Source of the DNA: Ureibacillus aquaedulcis
GTDB taxonomy: Bacteria > Bacillota > Bacilli > Bacillales_A > Planococcaceae
DNA: 64,000 bases
Direction: 5' to 3'
Assembly: GCF_030418165.1 (NCBI RefSeq)
Contig: NZ_JAUHTQ010000004.1
Coordinates: forward strand, 1 to 64,000
Shown here: positions 44,404 to 53,663 of the stretch, piece by piece
Layout: every line of letters starts with the position of its first letter
Position numbering within the stretch: the first letter of the stretch is position 1
The notes under the pieces: generated by a model
What the model saw: only the letters and a program-made list of their open reading frames with translations
What the model was told of the DNA's origin: nothing
The model's database searches: none
Translations under genes and position numbers: made by a program

Positions 44404-45396
44404 ATGAAAAAGTGGAAATACTTAACAATGACAGCCGCACTAGGCTCAGCTTTAGTTTTAGGTGCGTGTGGAGCCGAAGACTCTGATACAGAGACAGAAA
44501 CAGAGACAGAAGATGGAGCGGCAACAGGTAGTGACACTACTGAAACAGCAGATTCAGGTGATGCAAAATTATCTGGTGAGGTACTAGGTGATGGTTCATC
44601 AACTGTGGCACCGATTACAGAAGCACTTGTTGAAGAATACGCTGGAGTTCAACCAGATGTAAAAGTGTCTGCTGGTGTTTCAGGTACTGGCGGTGGTTTC
44701 GAGAAATTTATCGCTGGAGAAACGGACTTCTCTAACGCATCCCGTCCAATTAAAGAAGAAGAAATAGCTGAATTAGAAAAAGCAGGTATTGATTATACAG
44801 AATTCCTAGTTGCTAATGATGGTTTAACAGTAGTTGTTAACCCTGAAAATGATTGGGCTACTGATTTAACAGTAGAACAATTAAAACAACTTTGGATTGA
44901 AGATGGAACGACAAAAAAATGGTCTGATATCGATCCATCATGGCCAGAAGAAGAAGTAGTATTCTATTCTCCAGGTACTGACTCAGGTACATACGACTAC
45001 TTCGATGAAGTAATCCTGGAAGGTGCTGACTTAGCAAAAGCCGCAACACTATCTGAAGATGATAACGTATTGGTTCAAGGTGTTGCTGGTGATAAAAACG
45101 CAATCGGATTCTTCGGTTATGCTTACTACCTAGAAAACCAAGATCAATTAACAGCTGTAAAGATCGATGGTGTTGAACCAAATAACGAAACAATTGAGTC
45201 TGGAGAATATACTCCACTATCTCGTCCACTATTCGTTTATGCGAAAAACTCTGCATTACAAGAAAATGAAGCATTCTATGATTTCATGAAATTCTCTTTA
45301 GAAAATGCTGGCGATATGGCTGAAGCTGTTGGTTACGTAAGATTACCAGCTGAAAAGTATGAAGAAGGTTTATCAACTCTAGAAGGTTTAAAGTAA
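44404..45396 (+). CDS. pstS: Phosphate-binding lipoprotein PstS
   Basis: 330 residues, GATGGAGG upstream. Lipobox LVLGAC with Cys22, then an acidic/Thr-rich linker (about 24-52) and the PstS fold: [14 protein letters not shown], the phosphate-binding Ser-rich [13 protein letters not shown] and [11 protein letters not shown]. Captures phosphate at the outer face and hands it to PstCA. Separated from pstC by a hairpin. Confidence 0.96.
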   Translation: MKKWKYLTMTAALGSALVLGACGAEDSDTETETETEDGAATGSDTTETADSGDAKLSGEVLGDGSSTVAPITEALVEEYAGVQPDVKVSAGVSGTGGGFEKFIAGETDFSNASRPIKEEEIAELEKAGIDYTEFLVANDGLTVVVNPENDWATDLTVEQLKQLWIEDGTTKKWSDIDPSWPEEEVVFYSPGTDSGTYDYFDEVILEGADLAKAATLSEDDNVLVQGVAGDKNAIGFFGYAYYLENQDQLTAVKIDGVEPNNETIESGEYTPLSRPLFVYAKNSALQENEAFYDFMKFSLENAGDMAEAVGYVRLPAEKYEEGLSTLEGLK

Positions 45397-45416
45397 TTTA
45401 GCATTAAAAAGTAAAT

Positions 45417-45457
45417 AAAATGTGTGGGAACCGCCACTAAGGTATCTCACACATTTT
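45417..45457 (+). promoter_or_regulatory. pstS-pstC intergenic hairpin
   Basis: Perfect 10-bp stem AAAATGTGTG (45417-45426) with CACACATTTT (45448-45457), no strong T tract. A likely partial terminator or mRNA-stability element that leaves more pstS than pstCAB message. Confidence 0.65.
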
Positions 45458-45484
45458 CTCACGTATTTGAAGGGAGTTTGTACA

Positions 45485-46432
45485 ATGGCTTCTCAAGGCT
45501 TAGGGAAAGAGCAATCAATTCAAGAAATGGTTGCACAATCCCGTAACAGAAAAGGCAAAAAATTTATAGAAAAATTAATGCCCATTATTTTGATTATAAC
45601 TGCACTAATATCTGTACTTACTACAATTGGTATCGTTTTTACGTTAATTTTTGAAACGTTTGAATTTTTTCAGAGGGTATCAATTACCGACTATTTATTC
45701 GGTAGAGAGTGGCTGCCATTCTCAGGAAGCGAACCATTATACGGTGTACTACCTTTAATTCTAGGTACATTAAAAGTTTCGGTAATCGCAGCATGTGTTG
45801 CTGTACCCTTAGGGATTGCAGCTGCAATTTATCTAAGTGAATATGCTTCGGACAAAACGCGTCGAACGATTAAACCAATCTTGGAGGTCTTGGCTGGTGT
45901 CCCGACAATTGTGTATGGTTTTTTTGCCTTAACATTTGTTACACCCTTACTTCAAGAATTGATACCGTCGCTGAAAATATTCAATGCCCTTAGTCCAGGG
46001 ATTGTTGTTGGAATTATGATCCTTCCAATGATTGCATCATTATCTGAAGATGCAATGAGCTCAGTACCAAATTCAATTAGGGAAGGTGCTTTAGCCTTAG
46101 GTGCTACTAAGTTGGAGGTTTCAATAAAAGTAGTTTTACCAGCAGCTTTATCAGGTATAATCGCTTCTGTGGTACTAGCAGTTTCTCGTGCGATCGGAGA
46201 AACAATGATCGTATCACTTGCAGGTGGAGCTACGCCTACATTTGATTTTAATGTAACGGGTTCTATACAAACAATGACTGCCTATATTGTTCAAGTTTCT
46301 TCTGGTGATGCTGGTTATGGAACAACTATTTATTACTCAATTTATGCAGTAGGATTTACATTATTTGTATTTACTCTAATCATGAATTTACTCGCACAAT
46401 ACATTTCTAAACGCTTCAGGGAGGAGTATTAA
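45485..46432 (+). CDS. pstC: Phosphate ABC permease PstC
   Basis: 315 residues from ATG 45485 (GAAGGGAG upstream); an earlier in-frame ATG lies inside the hairpin and has no ribosome site. Six membrane helices and the EAA loop (E-G-A-L-A-L-G-A-T-K) that contacts PstB. One base separates its stop from the pstA start. Confidence 0.95.
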   Translation: MASQGLGKEQSIQEMVAQSRNRKGKKFIEKLMPIILIITALISVLTTIGIVFTLIFETFEFFQRVSITDYLFGREWLPFSGSEPLYGVLPLILGTLKVSVIAACVAVPLGIAAAIYLSEYASDKTRRTIKPILEVLAGVPTIVYGFFALTFVTPLLQELIPSLKIFNALSPGIVVGIMILPMIASLSEDAMSSVPNSIREGALALGATKLEVSIKVVLPAALSGIIASVVLAVSRAIGETMIVSLAGGATPTFDFNVTGSIQTMTAYIVQVSSGDAGYGTTIYYSIYAVGFTLFVFTLIMNLLAQYISKRFREEY

Positions 46433-46433
46433 C

Positions 46434-47312
46434 ATGAAATATATCGATGATACTGTTGTAATGAAGCGTATGAAATCGCGGTTAAAATATAATTCTATCT
46501 GGAAAATGATCTTCCTAATTGCAACGACACTAGCTTTACTTACTTTAGTTATTTTGCTTGTCCGTATCGTGACACAAGGATCTGGATATTTAAACTGGGA
46601 CTTCTTCAATAATTTTGGCTCTCGCTTCCCTGAGAAAGCAGGGATTAAAGCAGCTTTAATTGGTTCCGTGTTATTGATGCTGATTATTGCACCAGTTTCT
46701 ATGATTTTAGGTGTGGGAACAGCTATTTATTTAGAGGAATATGCGAAGAAAAATAAGTTTACTAGCTTTATCCAAATGAATATCTCCAATTTAGCTGGAG
46801 TTCCATCTATCGTTTTCGGTTTACTAGGTCTTACAATATTTGTTCGTATGTTAGTACTGGGGAAAAGTTTACTCGCTGCTGGTTTTACAATGAGTTTGCT
46901 AATTTTGCCTGTTATCATTGTTGCTTCCCAAGAGGCAATCCGTGCAGTACCAAAGGAGCAACGTGAAGCTTCGTATGGTATGGGCGCAACAAAGTGGCAA
47001 ACAATCACTCGTGTTGTATTACCGGCTGCCATTCCTGGTATTTTGACTGGTAGTATTTTGGCCTTGTCCCGTGCTGTAGGAGAAACGGCTCCGCTGGTTG
47101 TTTTGGGGATTCCGGTAATCTTACAATTCTTGCCTGATGGCCTATTAAGTCAATTTACTACTTTGCCGCTTCAGATTTATGACTGGGCAAAACGTCCACA
47201 GGAAGCTTTCCAGTATGTTGCTTCCGCAGGTATTATTGTATTGATGATTCTTCTAGTGATTATGAACTCTATTGCTATATTTATTCGCAATAAGTTCCAA
47301 AAACGATATTAA
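46434..47312 (+). CDS. pstA: Phosphate ABC permease PstA
   Basis: 292 residues, GGGAGGAG site within the pstC end. Six helices; EAA loop REASYGMGATKWQT. Pairs with PstC to form the channel. Confidence 0.95.
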   Translation: MKYIDDTVVMKRMKSRLKYNSIWKMIFLIATTLALLTLVILLVRIVTQGSGYLNWDFFNNFGSRFPEKAGIKAALIGSVLLMLIIAPVSMILGVGTAIYLEEYAKKNKFTSFIQMNISNLAGVPSIVFGLLGLTIFVRMLVLGKSLLAAGFTMSLLILPVIIVASQEAIRAVPKEQREASYGMGATKWQTITRVVLPAAIPGILTGSILALSRAVGETAPLVVLGIPVILQFLPDGLLSQFTTLPLQIYDWAKRPQEAFQYVASAGIIVLMILLVIMNSIAIFIRNKFQKRY

Positions 47313-47324
47313 GGATGTGTGAAA

Positions 47325-48173
47325 GTGGTAGAGCTTATGAATAAAACTAATAAACAAGAAACAGCTAATATAAAAACTCCGTCACAAATAGTCGGTGAAT
47401 CAACTAAATCAGTTGAAAGAAACTCTGTGTTCAATACAAAAAATTTTAACCTTTGGTATGGGGATCACCATGCTTTAAAAGATATTAACCTAGATATTAG
47501 GGAAAACGAAGTAACTGCAATTATCGGACCATCTGGTTGCGGTAAATCCACTTATATTAAAGCTTTAAATCGTATGGTGGAATTAGTACCTATCGTTAAA
47601 ACGAATGGTGAAATTAATTACCGCGGCCGAAATATTCTGGAGGCATCATATGAAGTAGAAGAGTTACGCACTCGCGTAGGTATGGTATTCCAAAAGCCGA
47701 ATCCATTCCCAAAATCAATCTATGATAATATCGCTTACGGACCCCGCATTCATGGAATAAAAAATAAAAAAGTTCTTGATGAAATTGTGGAAAAATCCTT
47801 GCGTGGTGCAGCTATTTGGGATGAAGTTAAAGACCGTTTAAACCAAAATGCATATGGATTATCCGGTGGTCAGCAACAACGTATTTGTATCGCACGTTGT
47901 TTAGCTATAGAGCCAGATGTAATTCTTATGGATGAACCAACATCAGCACTTGATCCAATCTCGACTTTAAAAGTAGAAGAACTTGTCCAGGAATTAAAGG
48001 ATAACTATTCTATCATTATTGTTACACACAATATGCAGCAAGCAGCACGTATATCTGATAAAACGGCTTTCTTCTTAAATGGTGAGGTAGTAGAATTCGA
48101 TCATACAGATAAAATATTCTCTACTCCAAAAGATCAACGTACAGAAGACTATATTTCAGGTCGTTTCGGATAA
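47325..48173 (+). CDS. pstB: Phosphate ABC ATPase PstB
   Basis: 282 residues from GTG 47325, eight nt after AAGGAT; another GTG at 47319 is too near. Walker [11 protein letters not shown] loop [10 protein letters not shown], signature LSGGQQQR, Walker [21 protein letters not shown]. Extra 35 residues precede the conserved start. Only one PstB here, whereas B. subtilis has two. Confidence 0.95.
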   Translation: MVELMNKTNKQETANIKTPSQIVGESTKSVERNSVFNTKNFNLWYGDHHALKDINLDIRENEVTAIIGPSGCGKSTYIKALNRMVELVPIVKTNGEINYRGRNILEASYEVEELRTRVGMVFQKPNPFPKSIYDNIAYGPRIHGIKNKKVLDEIVEKSLRGAAIWDEVKDRLNQNAYGLSGGQQQRICIARCLAIEPDVILMDEPTSALDPISTLKVEELVQELKDNYSIIIVTHNMQQAARISDKTAFFLNGEVVEFDHTDKIFSTPKDQRTEDYISGRFG

Positions 48174-48194
48174 TAAGAAGGGATTGGTTTATTC

Positions 48195-48854
48195 ATGGCA
48201 GCTAGAGAGCGCTTTGATCATGAAATTCAGGCCATTCAATCAGAACTATTAAAGTTAAGTATTCTCAGTATTCAGGCTCTGGAAATATCCTTTAATGCAT
48301 TCATCGAAAAGGACCTTGATAAGGCGAGAGAAGTTATAGAACAAGATGTGATTATTAATCGTTTGGAAGAAGAGATTAATGATCGTGTTATTATAGTGAT
48401 GACCCGCCAACAGCCAGTTGCAAAGGATCTGCGTCGATTGGTTGTATTATTAAAGGCTGCAGCTGATATGGAGCGTGTTGGGGATTATGCTGTAAATATC
48501 GCCAAAGAATCAATTCGTATCGGTAAAGAGCGGTTTATCACCTCTGTTGAATTGCTTGAAGACATGTGTTTTAAAACAACCTTAATGCTTCGCCAAGTAA
48601 TTGAAGCTTTTGTAGATGAAAATATGAGTAAAGCAAAAGAAATAGCAGAATTTGACGATCAAATTGATGAAATGTATGGCAATATCATTACACATTTAAT
48701 GCGATTAAGCTTAGTTGTCCCTGAAAGTATTTCACAAATTACCTATCTATCCTTTATTTGCCGCTATATTGAACGATGTGCAGATCATGCCACAAATATT
48801 GCTGAGTATTTACTCTATTTAAAAAAAGGTCAAAGATATGATCTAAACCAATAA
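48195..48854 (+). CDS. phoU: Phosphate signalling regulator PhoU
   Basis: 219 residues, two repeated three-helix PhoU bundles (E-x-x-x-D motifs: VIEQDVIINRLEEEI near 45-60 and IAEFDDQIDEMYGNI near 150-165). Links the Pst transporter to the Pho kinase and prevents excess uptake. Last gene of the operon. B. subtilis has no phoU in this position, so the circuit here is of the more common type. Confidence 0.93.
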   Translation: MAARERFDHEIQAIQSELLKLSILSIQALEISFNAFIEKDLDKAREVIEQDVIINRLEEEINDRVIIVMTRQQPVAKDLRRLVVLLKAAADMERVGDYAVNIAKESIRIGKERFITSVELLEDMCFKTTLMLRQVIEAFVDENMSKAKEIAEFDDQIDEMYGNIITHLMRLSLVVPESISQITYLSFICRYIERCADHATNIAEYLLYLKKGQRYDLNQ

Positions 48855-48859
48855 TAACC

Positions 48860-48898
48860 AAGGAACTTCATGAAAATCATGGAGTTCCTCTTTTTTTG
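48860..48898 (+). terminator. Terminator of pst operon
   Basis: AGGAACTTCATG/CATGGAGTTCCT stem, loop AAAAT, then seven T. Confidence 0.85.
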
Positions 48899-48907
48899 CG
48901 AAATTGT

Positions 48908-48936
48908 TTGAATAGAAGGAAAACTTGTTATAAAAT
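48908..48936 (+). promoter_or_regulatory. Promoter of the trpEG T-box leader
   Basis: TTGAAT and TAAAAT with 17-base spacing, about 20 nt before the T-box stem I. Confidence 0.5.
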
Positions 48937-48949
48937 GATTGTAAGTTAA

Positions 48950-49200
48950 TAATTAAAGCAATGATGAAAAAGAGTAGTATTATGGAGTGGCATAGAGAGC
49001 CAGCGGTTGGTGGAAGCTGGAGCACGATATGATATGAATGGGCTTTCTAGCTTCTAGTACTGAACCAAAGTAGGTGCTAGCGTTCTGTAACGTTAAAAAC
49101 AGTTAAGTGGATTAAAGTATTTCTTTCCAGGAGAGCTTTAGTCAATGAAGGTGGCACCACGGCTCTTTCCGTCCTTTTTGTGATGGAAGGGCCTTTTTAT
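48950..49200 (+). ncRNA. T-box leader, tryptophan specifier
   Basis: Stem I opens near 48960 (GATGAAAAAGAGTAGTA), followed by the distal AGAGAGCCAGCGGTTGGTGGAAGCTGG-type region at about 48995-49021, the specifier loop with GAA-TGG-G (TGG at 49039-49041), the T-box AAGGTGGCACCACGG (49148-49162) and a terminator stem (about 49161-49194) ending in TTTTTAT. TGG is the Trp codon, in agreement with trpE downstream. Uncharged tRNA-Trp would pair with TGG and GGTGGCA and allow read-through. Confidence 0.93.
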
Positions 49201-49278
49201 ATTGTCTAAATGCTTATCCAATGTATTCAGGCAAAGTGCACAAGAGAGCAGAGATGAGAAGAGAAAGGAAGAGTTGAG

Positions 49279-50667
49279 ATGACTGTTGAGATGAAAAATT
49301 ATGTACTCAAAGAATTACAAGGTGATATGATGACCCCCATTTCCATTTTCGAAAGTTTAACAGGAAGCAGGAAAGTATTATTTGAATCTTCCGCAAAACA
49401 CGAAGAGAGTGGTCGTTATTCATTTATCGCATTAAATCCAATCGCTGAATTAAAAGGTAATAAAGATCATTATTGTTACCGACTTGAAGGTGATGAACCA
49501 CAATTAGAAGAGGGTTCGGTACTGGGAAAACTTCGCGGTGTGTTACCAATCGAGCATGGAGCTTATCCCTTTTCTTTTTTCGGAGGAGCAATTGGCTATT
49601 TTGGCTACGATACAGCCTTTTATAATGAAGAAATTGGGGAAACACTTGAAGATGAGCTGAAAATGCCGGATGTTCACGTTTATTTTTATGACACTTTTAT
49701 TGTTTTTGATCATTTAACTCAAAAAGTATCTGTTGTTTCGGTTGATTTATTGAAAAGCGGAAGAACAGAAAATGAGATGGAAAAATCCGTGAAAGAAATT
49801 TTACAGGAGATTAAGCTGGGTAAAACATATACAGAAGAAACATCTGTTTCCGTTCATTTTGAACCGATAATTGAAAAAGAAGAGTTTATTAGAATGGTAG
49901 AAACAGCGAAAAGACATATTGAACGGGGAGATATTTTTCAAGTTGTATTGTCGCAAAGATTCAAGACAGACTTCTCGGGGAATCCCTTCTCATTATACCG
50001 CAGATTACGCACTTCCAATCCATCACCTTATATGTTCTATCTTGAGTTAGACGGTTATACAATTCTAGGGACTTCACCTGAAAGTTTAGTGAAGGTAGAG
50101 AATCGAAAAGTTACAACGAACCCCATTGCTGGAACAAAACCTAGGGGAAAGACAGTGGAAGAAGATGAGAATCTTGCAGATCTGCTGATACATGACGAAA
50201 AAGAAATTGCAGAGCACCGGATGCTGGTTGATCTAGGTCGCAATGACATAGGGCGGGTAAGCAAAATAGGTACAGTTCAAGTAGCTAAATATATGAATAT
50301 TGAACGGTATAAACATGTCATGCATATTGTTTCTGAAGTAACAGGTGAATTAAATGAAGATGCTCATGTCCTGGATGTGCTAACTTCTTGTCTGCCAGCA
50401 GGAACTGTTTCTGGAGCACCCAAGATTAGAGCTATGCAAATCATCAACGGATTGGAACAACTAAAAAGAGGCGTATATTCAGGGGCAATTGGCTACATTT
50501 CAGGAAATGGCAATATGGATTTGGCTCTGGCCATTAGAACAATGATCGTAAAGGATGAGAAGGCTTTTGTGCAGGCTGGTGCCGGAATCGTTTATGATTC
50601 CATACCGGAATCGGAATACGAAGAGACGATCAACAAAGCAAAGGCTCTATTGGAGGTGCACAGATGA
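49279..50667 (+). CDS. trpE: Anthranilate synthase component I TrpE
   Basis: 462 residues; GGAAG seven bases before the ATG. N-terminal regulatory LLESS-type segment (VLFESSAKHEESGRYS near 35-50), chorismate-binding domain with PIAGTKPRG, DEKEIAEHRMLVDLGRND and SGAPKIRAM. PIAGT favours TrpE over PabB. The tryptophan T-box upstream supports this strongly. Makes anthranilate from chorismate with TrpG. Start of trpG overlaps the stop (ATGA). Confidence 0.93.
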   Translation: MTVEMKNYVLKELQGDMMTPISIFESLTGSRKVLFESSAKHEESGRYSFIALNPIAELKGNKDHYCYRLEGDEPQLEEGSVLGKLRGVLPIEHGAYPFSFFGGAIGYFGYDTAFYNEEIGETLEDELKMPDVHVYFYDTFIVFDHLTQKVSVVSVDLLKSGRTENEMEKSVKEILQEIKLGKTYTEETSVSVHFEPIIEKEEFIRMVETAKRHIERGDIFQVVLSQRFKTDFSGNPFSLYRRLRTSNPSPYMFYLELDGYTILGTSPESLVKVENRKVTTNPIAGTKPRGKTVEEDENLADLLIHDEKEIAEHRMLVDLGRNDIGRVSKIGTVQVAKYMNIERYKHVMHIVSEVTGELNEDAHVLDVLTSCLPAGTVSGAPKIRAMQIINGLEQLKRGVYSGAIGYISGNGNMDLALAIRTMIVKDEKAFVQAGAGIVYDSIPESEYEETINKAKALLEVHR

Positions 50668-51251
50668 TTTTACTAATCGATAATTACGATTCATTTACGT
50701 ATAACTTATATCAACAAATCTCATCTTTTAGAAAATCCGTTAAAGTGTTCCGAAACGATTCATTGACGATTGAGGAAATCCGACAGTTAAAACCAGAGGC
50801 AATTGTATTGTCCCCAGGTCCTGGTACGCCTTCAGAAGCGGGGATTACAGTTGATATAGTAAAAGAATTATATAAGGAATTTCCGATTTTGGGAATTTGT
50901 CTGGGTCATCAATCGATTGGAGAAGCATTTGGTGGTAAGGTAGTGCGTGCAGAAAATATTATGCACGGAAAACTCTCTAACTTAGACTACAAAAAAGTGG
51001 GGATGTTCGAATCGCTGGATGGTGAAATCCAGGTCATGCGCTACCATTCATTAATCATTGATCCTGCTACATTACCGCAAGATTTAGAGGTTATTGCAAT
51101 CTCTCAAGGAGATAGTGAAATAATGGCTATCCAGCATAGAGAGTTTCCTGTCTTTGGTCTGCAGTTCCACCCGGAGTCGATTGGAACAGAATCAGGTACG
51201 AGGATGATCCAATCATTTTTGCAGCAAACTGATTTATTAGAAGTTCTATAG
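50664..51251 (+). CDS. trpG: Anthranilate synthase glutaminase TrpG (PabA-like)
   Basis: 195 residues. Class I glutamine amidotransferase: SPGPGTP, nucleophile Cys79 in GICLGHQ, and the His-Glu pair in QFHPES. Supplies ammonia to TrpE. In B. subtilis the shared TrpG/PabA is in the folate operon; here it is under trp T-box control, so folate may use another PabA. No trpD, C, F, B or A follow. Confidence 0.92.
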   Translation: MILLIDNYDSFTYNLYQQISSFRKSVKVFRNDSLTIEEIRQLKPEAIVLSPGPGTPSEAGITVDIVKELYKEFPILGICLGHQSIGEAFGGKVVRAENIMHGKLSNLDYKKVGMFESLDGEIQVMRYHSLIIDPATLPQDLEVIAISQGDSEIMAIQHREFPVFGLQFHPESIGTESGTRMIQSFLQQTDLLEVL

Positions 51252-51277
51252 ATTTAAGAAAGGGAAGGAGCAGGGTT

Positions 51278-51634
51278 TTGGAAAAAACAATAGAAGAATT
51301 CCTGGCAATGACTGATGAACAACTTAGAAGTGAAATACCGTTACTATTGCAACTAGTTGATGAAAAAAAGGTAGAGAACATACAAATGGTGGCTGAGTTG
51401 CTGCTTAAGTTTCCAACCGAGATTACACCCTTTATTTTTGAGTTGTTTGAATCTGAAAGTACTAGTATTACGATGAAGGAATGGAGTTTGGACTATATTG
51501 TTCCACAACTGCCCTTTTTCGTAAAAATTGCATTGGAGGATGCTTTGCAAAAAATTGTCCACTCTCCAACTGATGACGAAAAATTAGCCGAACTTGATCA
51601 AAAAGCAATGGATGTACTGAATGGGTTTGTTTAA
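51278..51634 (+). CDS. Small helical protein, DUF5071-like
   Basis: 118 residues, TTG start with AAGGAG upstream. All-helical with HEAT-like spacing (VAELLLKFPTEITPFIFELFES). Resembles DUF5071 proteins; the assignment is by pattern and moderately uncertain. 26 nt after trpG in the same direction, so it may belong to the T-box operon. Function unknown. Confidence 0.55.
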   Translation: MEKTIEEFLAMTDEQLRSEIPLLLQLVDEKKVENIQMVAELLLKFPTEITPFIFELFESESTSITMKEWSLDYIVPQLPFFVKIALEDALQKIVHSPTDDEKLAELDQKAMDVLNGFV

Positions 51635-51738
51635 TTTAATGAGCGCACACATTTTGAAAAAAAGTGTGTGCTTTTTTCGTCTAATTAAAAATTCCCTGCG
51701 TCTATATAAAAGAGAGAGAAAGAAAGGAGGGAGGCATT

Positions 51739-52269
51739 TTGCAAAAACATCTAGAAGAAGTACTCGAGCTATATGGCGATTACTTGCTTCGTATTGCTTA
51801 TACATATGTAAAAGACAAAAGAATCGCGGAAGAAATACTCCAGGATGTTATTTTTGCCTACTATAGGAAACATGGCCAGTACAGGGGAGAGGCAACGCTC
51901 AAAACCTATTTAACAAGAATGACAATCAATCGGTCCTATGACCATTTGAGAAGCTGGAAAAACAAAAAAGAGCTTCTAATGAAGAAGATTTTTGACAAGG
52001 ATAAATCGAAAAGTGTTGAAATGTGCTACATAGAAAATGAAGAAAAATTAGAGATAACCAGGATAGTTTTTACTTTAAAGGTAAAGCAGCGGGAGATTAT
52101 TCTGCTTTATTATTATGCTGACCATACAACCAAAGAAATTGCTGAGATTTTAAACAAACCTGAATCCACTATTAAATCCAGGCTGCAAAAGGCTAGAGCC
52201 GAATTAAGAGGAAAGCTTCAAGATACTGATTGGGAGGTGTTGGTCGATGAAAATAGAAAAACCTTTTAA
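51739..52269 (+). CDS. ECF RNA polymerase sigma factor
   Basis: 176 residues, TTG start behind GGAGGGAGG. Region 2 (LRIAYTYVKDKRIAEEILQDVI...R-G-E-A-T-L-K-T-Y-L) and region 4 (KQREIILLYYYADHTTKEIAEIL...STIKSRLQKARAEL) are visible. Size suits SigM/SigV-type ECF sigma factors. Overlaps the next gene by 23 bases, a typical sigma/anti-sigma arrangement. It probably reads its own promoter. Confidence 0.9.
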   Translation: MQKHLEEVLELYGDYLLRIAYTYVKDKRIAEEILQDVIFAYYRKHGQYRGEATLKTYLTRMTINRSYDHLRSWKNKKELLMKKIFDKDKSKSVEMCYIENEEKLEITRIVFTLKVKQREIILLYYYADHTTKEIAEILNKPESTIKSRLQKARAELRGKLQDTDWEVLVDENRKTF

Positions 52270-53119
52270 GGAAGCATGGAAAAAAGAACTTGATTTCATT
52301 TATATGAAACCTGAAATGAAGGAGGAGTTAATAAAAAAAGTCATTTCTCAAGGTGGACTTTCATCAAGCGGGAAATGGACTTATCCAACTGTTATGGCCA
52401 CTTTTGCTCTAGGAATTGTTTTTTTTCTAGTAATTACAATTCAAGGCAATCCACAATATCTAACTGGATCCCCAACACAAGCTACGAATACGTTTTTATT
52501 AATAGAGAGGCTCTTCTATACAGAAAAATTTTACTGGGTAGCAGGCACGATCCTGCTGGAGACAATCACGGTTCTATTATTTTTTGAGGTCATAAAGAAA
52601 ACAAAAAGGTGGCAGTCAAAGCAAAAGATCAGATATTTTAATAAATTGCTAGCAACAAAAAGACGCAATTTACTAATTCCTGGATTTTGCTGCATTTTTT
52701 TTGGTGCTGTAATTGCATATATAGCAAGCATAGTATCATTAAATACCATCCAAATCTTAGCGTCGTTTATCATGGTATTATTTAATTGCTTGCTGATGTT
52801 GTGGTTCATCCGGAAACTAAACAAGTCAACATGTCCACATTGCGGATACACCTTTTCACGAAAGGAACTTTTTAAAAATACATGGTCAACTTATCGTGTA
52901 AAATGTAACCGATGTGAAGAGGAAGTTTATTATAGTTATTCATCAAGTAAAAATTACCTATATATGTTCATACCGATTATTACCCATTATGGTTTAGGAT
53001 TTCTCGGTATTCCTTTTGCTATCGCCGTCTTTTCATATCTCCTTGTCGGATTATTTTTCAACTTCTACATTATGAATTTCACTACGATTTATTCAGAGAA
53101 AGATGAACCGTTATGGTAA
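52247..53119 (+). CDS. Probable membrane anti-sigma factor with a CxxC-20-CxxC module
   Basis: 290 residues. Cytoplasmic N terminus (1-45), helices at about 48-65, 95-115, 143-165 and 167-187, a zinc-ribbon-like module C-P-H-C-(19)-C-N-R-C at about 200-226, then two helices (about 240-275). The C-terminal part from the CPHC motif onward is like the small cxxc_20_cxxc membrane proteins of Bacilli; here it is fused behind a four-helix part. Overlap with the sigma gene suggests anti-sigma function; the zinc-associated anti-sigma motif (H-x3-C-x2-C) is absent. Confidence 0.65.
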   Translation: MKIEKPFKEAWKKELDFIYMKPEMKEELIKKVISQGGLSSSGKWTYPTVMATFALGIVFFLVITIQGNPQYLTGSPTQATNTFLLIERLFYTEKFYWVAGTILLETITVLLFFEVIKKTKRWQSKQKIRYFNKLLATKRRNLLIPGFCCIFFGAVIAYIASIVSLNTIQILASFIMVLFNCLLMLWFIRKLNKSTCPHCGYTFSRKELFKNTWSTYRVKCNRCEEEVYYSYSSSKNYLYMFIPIITHYGLGFLGIPFAIAVFSYLLVGLFFNFYIMNFTTIYSEKDEPLW

Positions 53120-53121
53120 TT

Positions 53122-53156
53122 AAAAGGACGCGAATTTGAATTGGCGTCCTCTTTTT
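53122..53156. terminator. Convergent bidirectional terminator
   Basis: GGACGC/GCGTCC stem with flanking A-rich left and T-rich right arms, between the sigma operon and the convergent peroxidase gene. Confidence 0.75.
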
Positions 53157-53158
53157 GG

Positions 53159-53629
53159 TTATAAATATTTTACGATGTCGTCTTCAAACTTCGAAGGTTT
53201 ATCAGTTGGTGCAAAGCGTTTCACGACATTGCCATCACGATCGACTAAAAATTTTGTGAAATTCCATTTTACACTTTTACCTAGAAGACCTTTTGTTTCT
53301 TCAGTAAGATATTTGAAGAGGGGATGGGCATTCTCTCCATTAACTTTAATAAGCTCATGCATGGGGAAGGTAACGCCGTATGTAAGTCGACAAGCTTCTG
53401 CTGCTTCGTTGCCTGAGCTCAATTCCTGCTTGAATTGATCGGATGGGAAACCGAGTATTTCCAAACCTTGTTCACGATACTTTTTGTATAGTTCTTCCAA
53501 TTCATCAAACTGGGGTGCGAGACCGCATTTTGTTGCAGTGTTTACTATGAGTAAGACCTTTCCTTTAAAATTTTCAAGTGAATAGGGTGTACCGTTTTCA
53601 TCTTTAACATCAAAGTTATATACGTTCAT
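53159..53629 (-). CDS. Glutathione peroxidase-like thiol peroxidase (BsaA type)
   Basis: 156 residues from ATG 53629, six bases after AGAAGG; two earlier in-frame ATGs lie on or before the ribosome site. Catalytic Cys is in N-T-A-T-K-C-G near residue 35; W-N-F-T-K-F with the conserved Trp and Asn is present. The usual F-P-C-N-Q-F is F-P-S-D-Q-F here, so the resolving Cys of thioredoxin-dependent members is replaced by Ser. Likely removes hydroperoxides in the cytoplasm, but with an altered reduction cycle. Confidence 0.85.
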   Translation of the reverse strand: MNVYNFDVKDENGTPYSLENFKGKVLLIVNTATKCGLAPQFDELEELYKKYREQGLEILGFPSDQFKQELSSGNEAAEACRLTYGVTFPMHELIKVNGENAHPLFKYLTEETKGLLGKSVKWNFTKFLVDRDGNVVKRFAPTDKPSKFEDDIVKYL

Positions 53630-53663
53630 TGTCATCCTTCTTTCCTCAGGCATTGTAAGTGTC

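Noticed and set aside
44858-45274. 138-codon minus-strand frame inside pstS
   Set aside because: Antisense to a well-conserved gene, low-complexity His/Leu/Gln-rich translation, no ribosome site.
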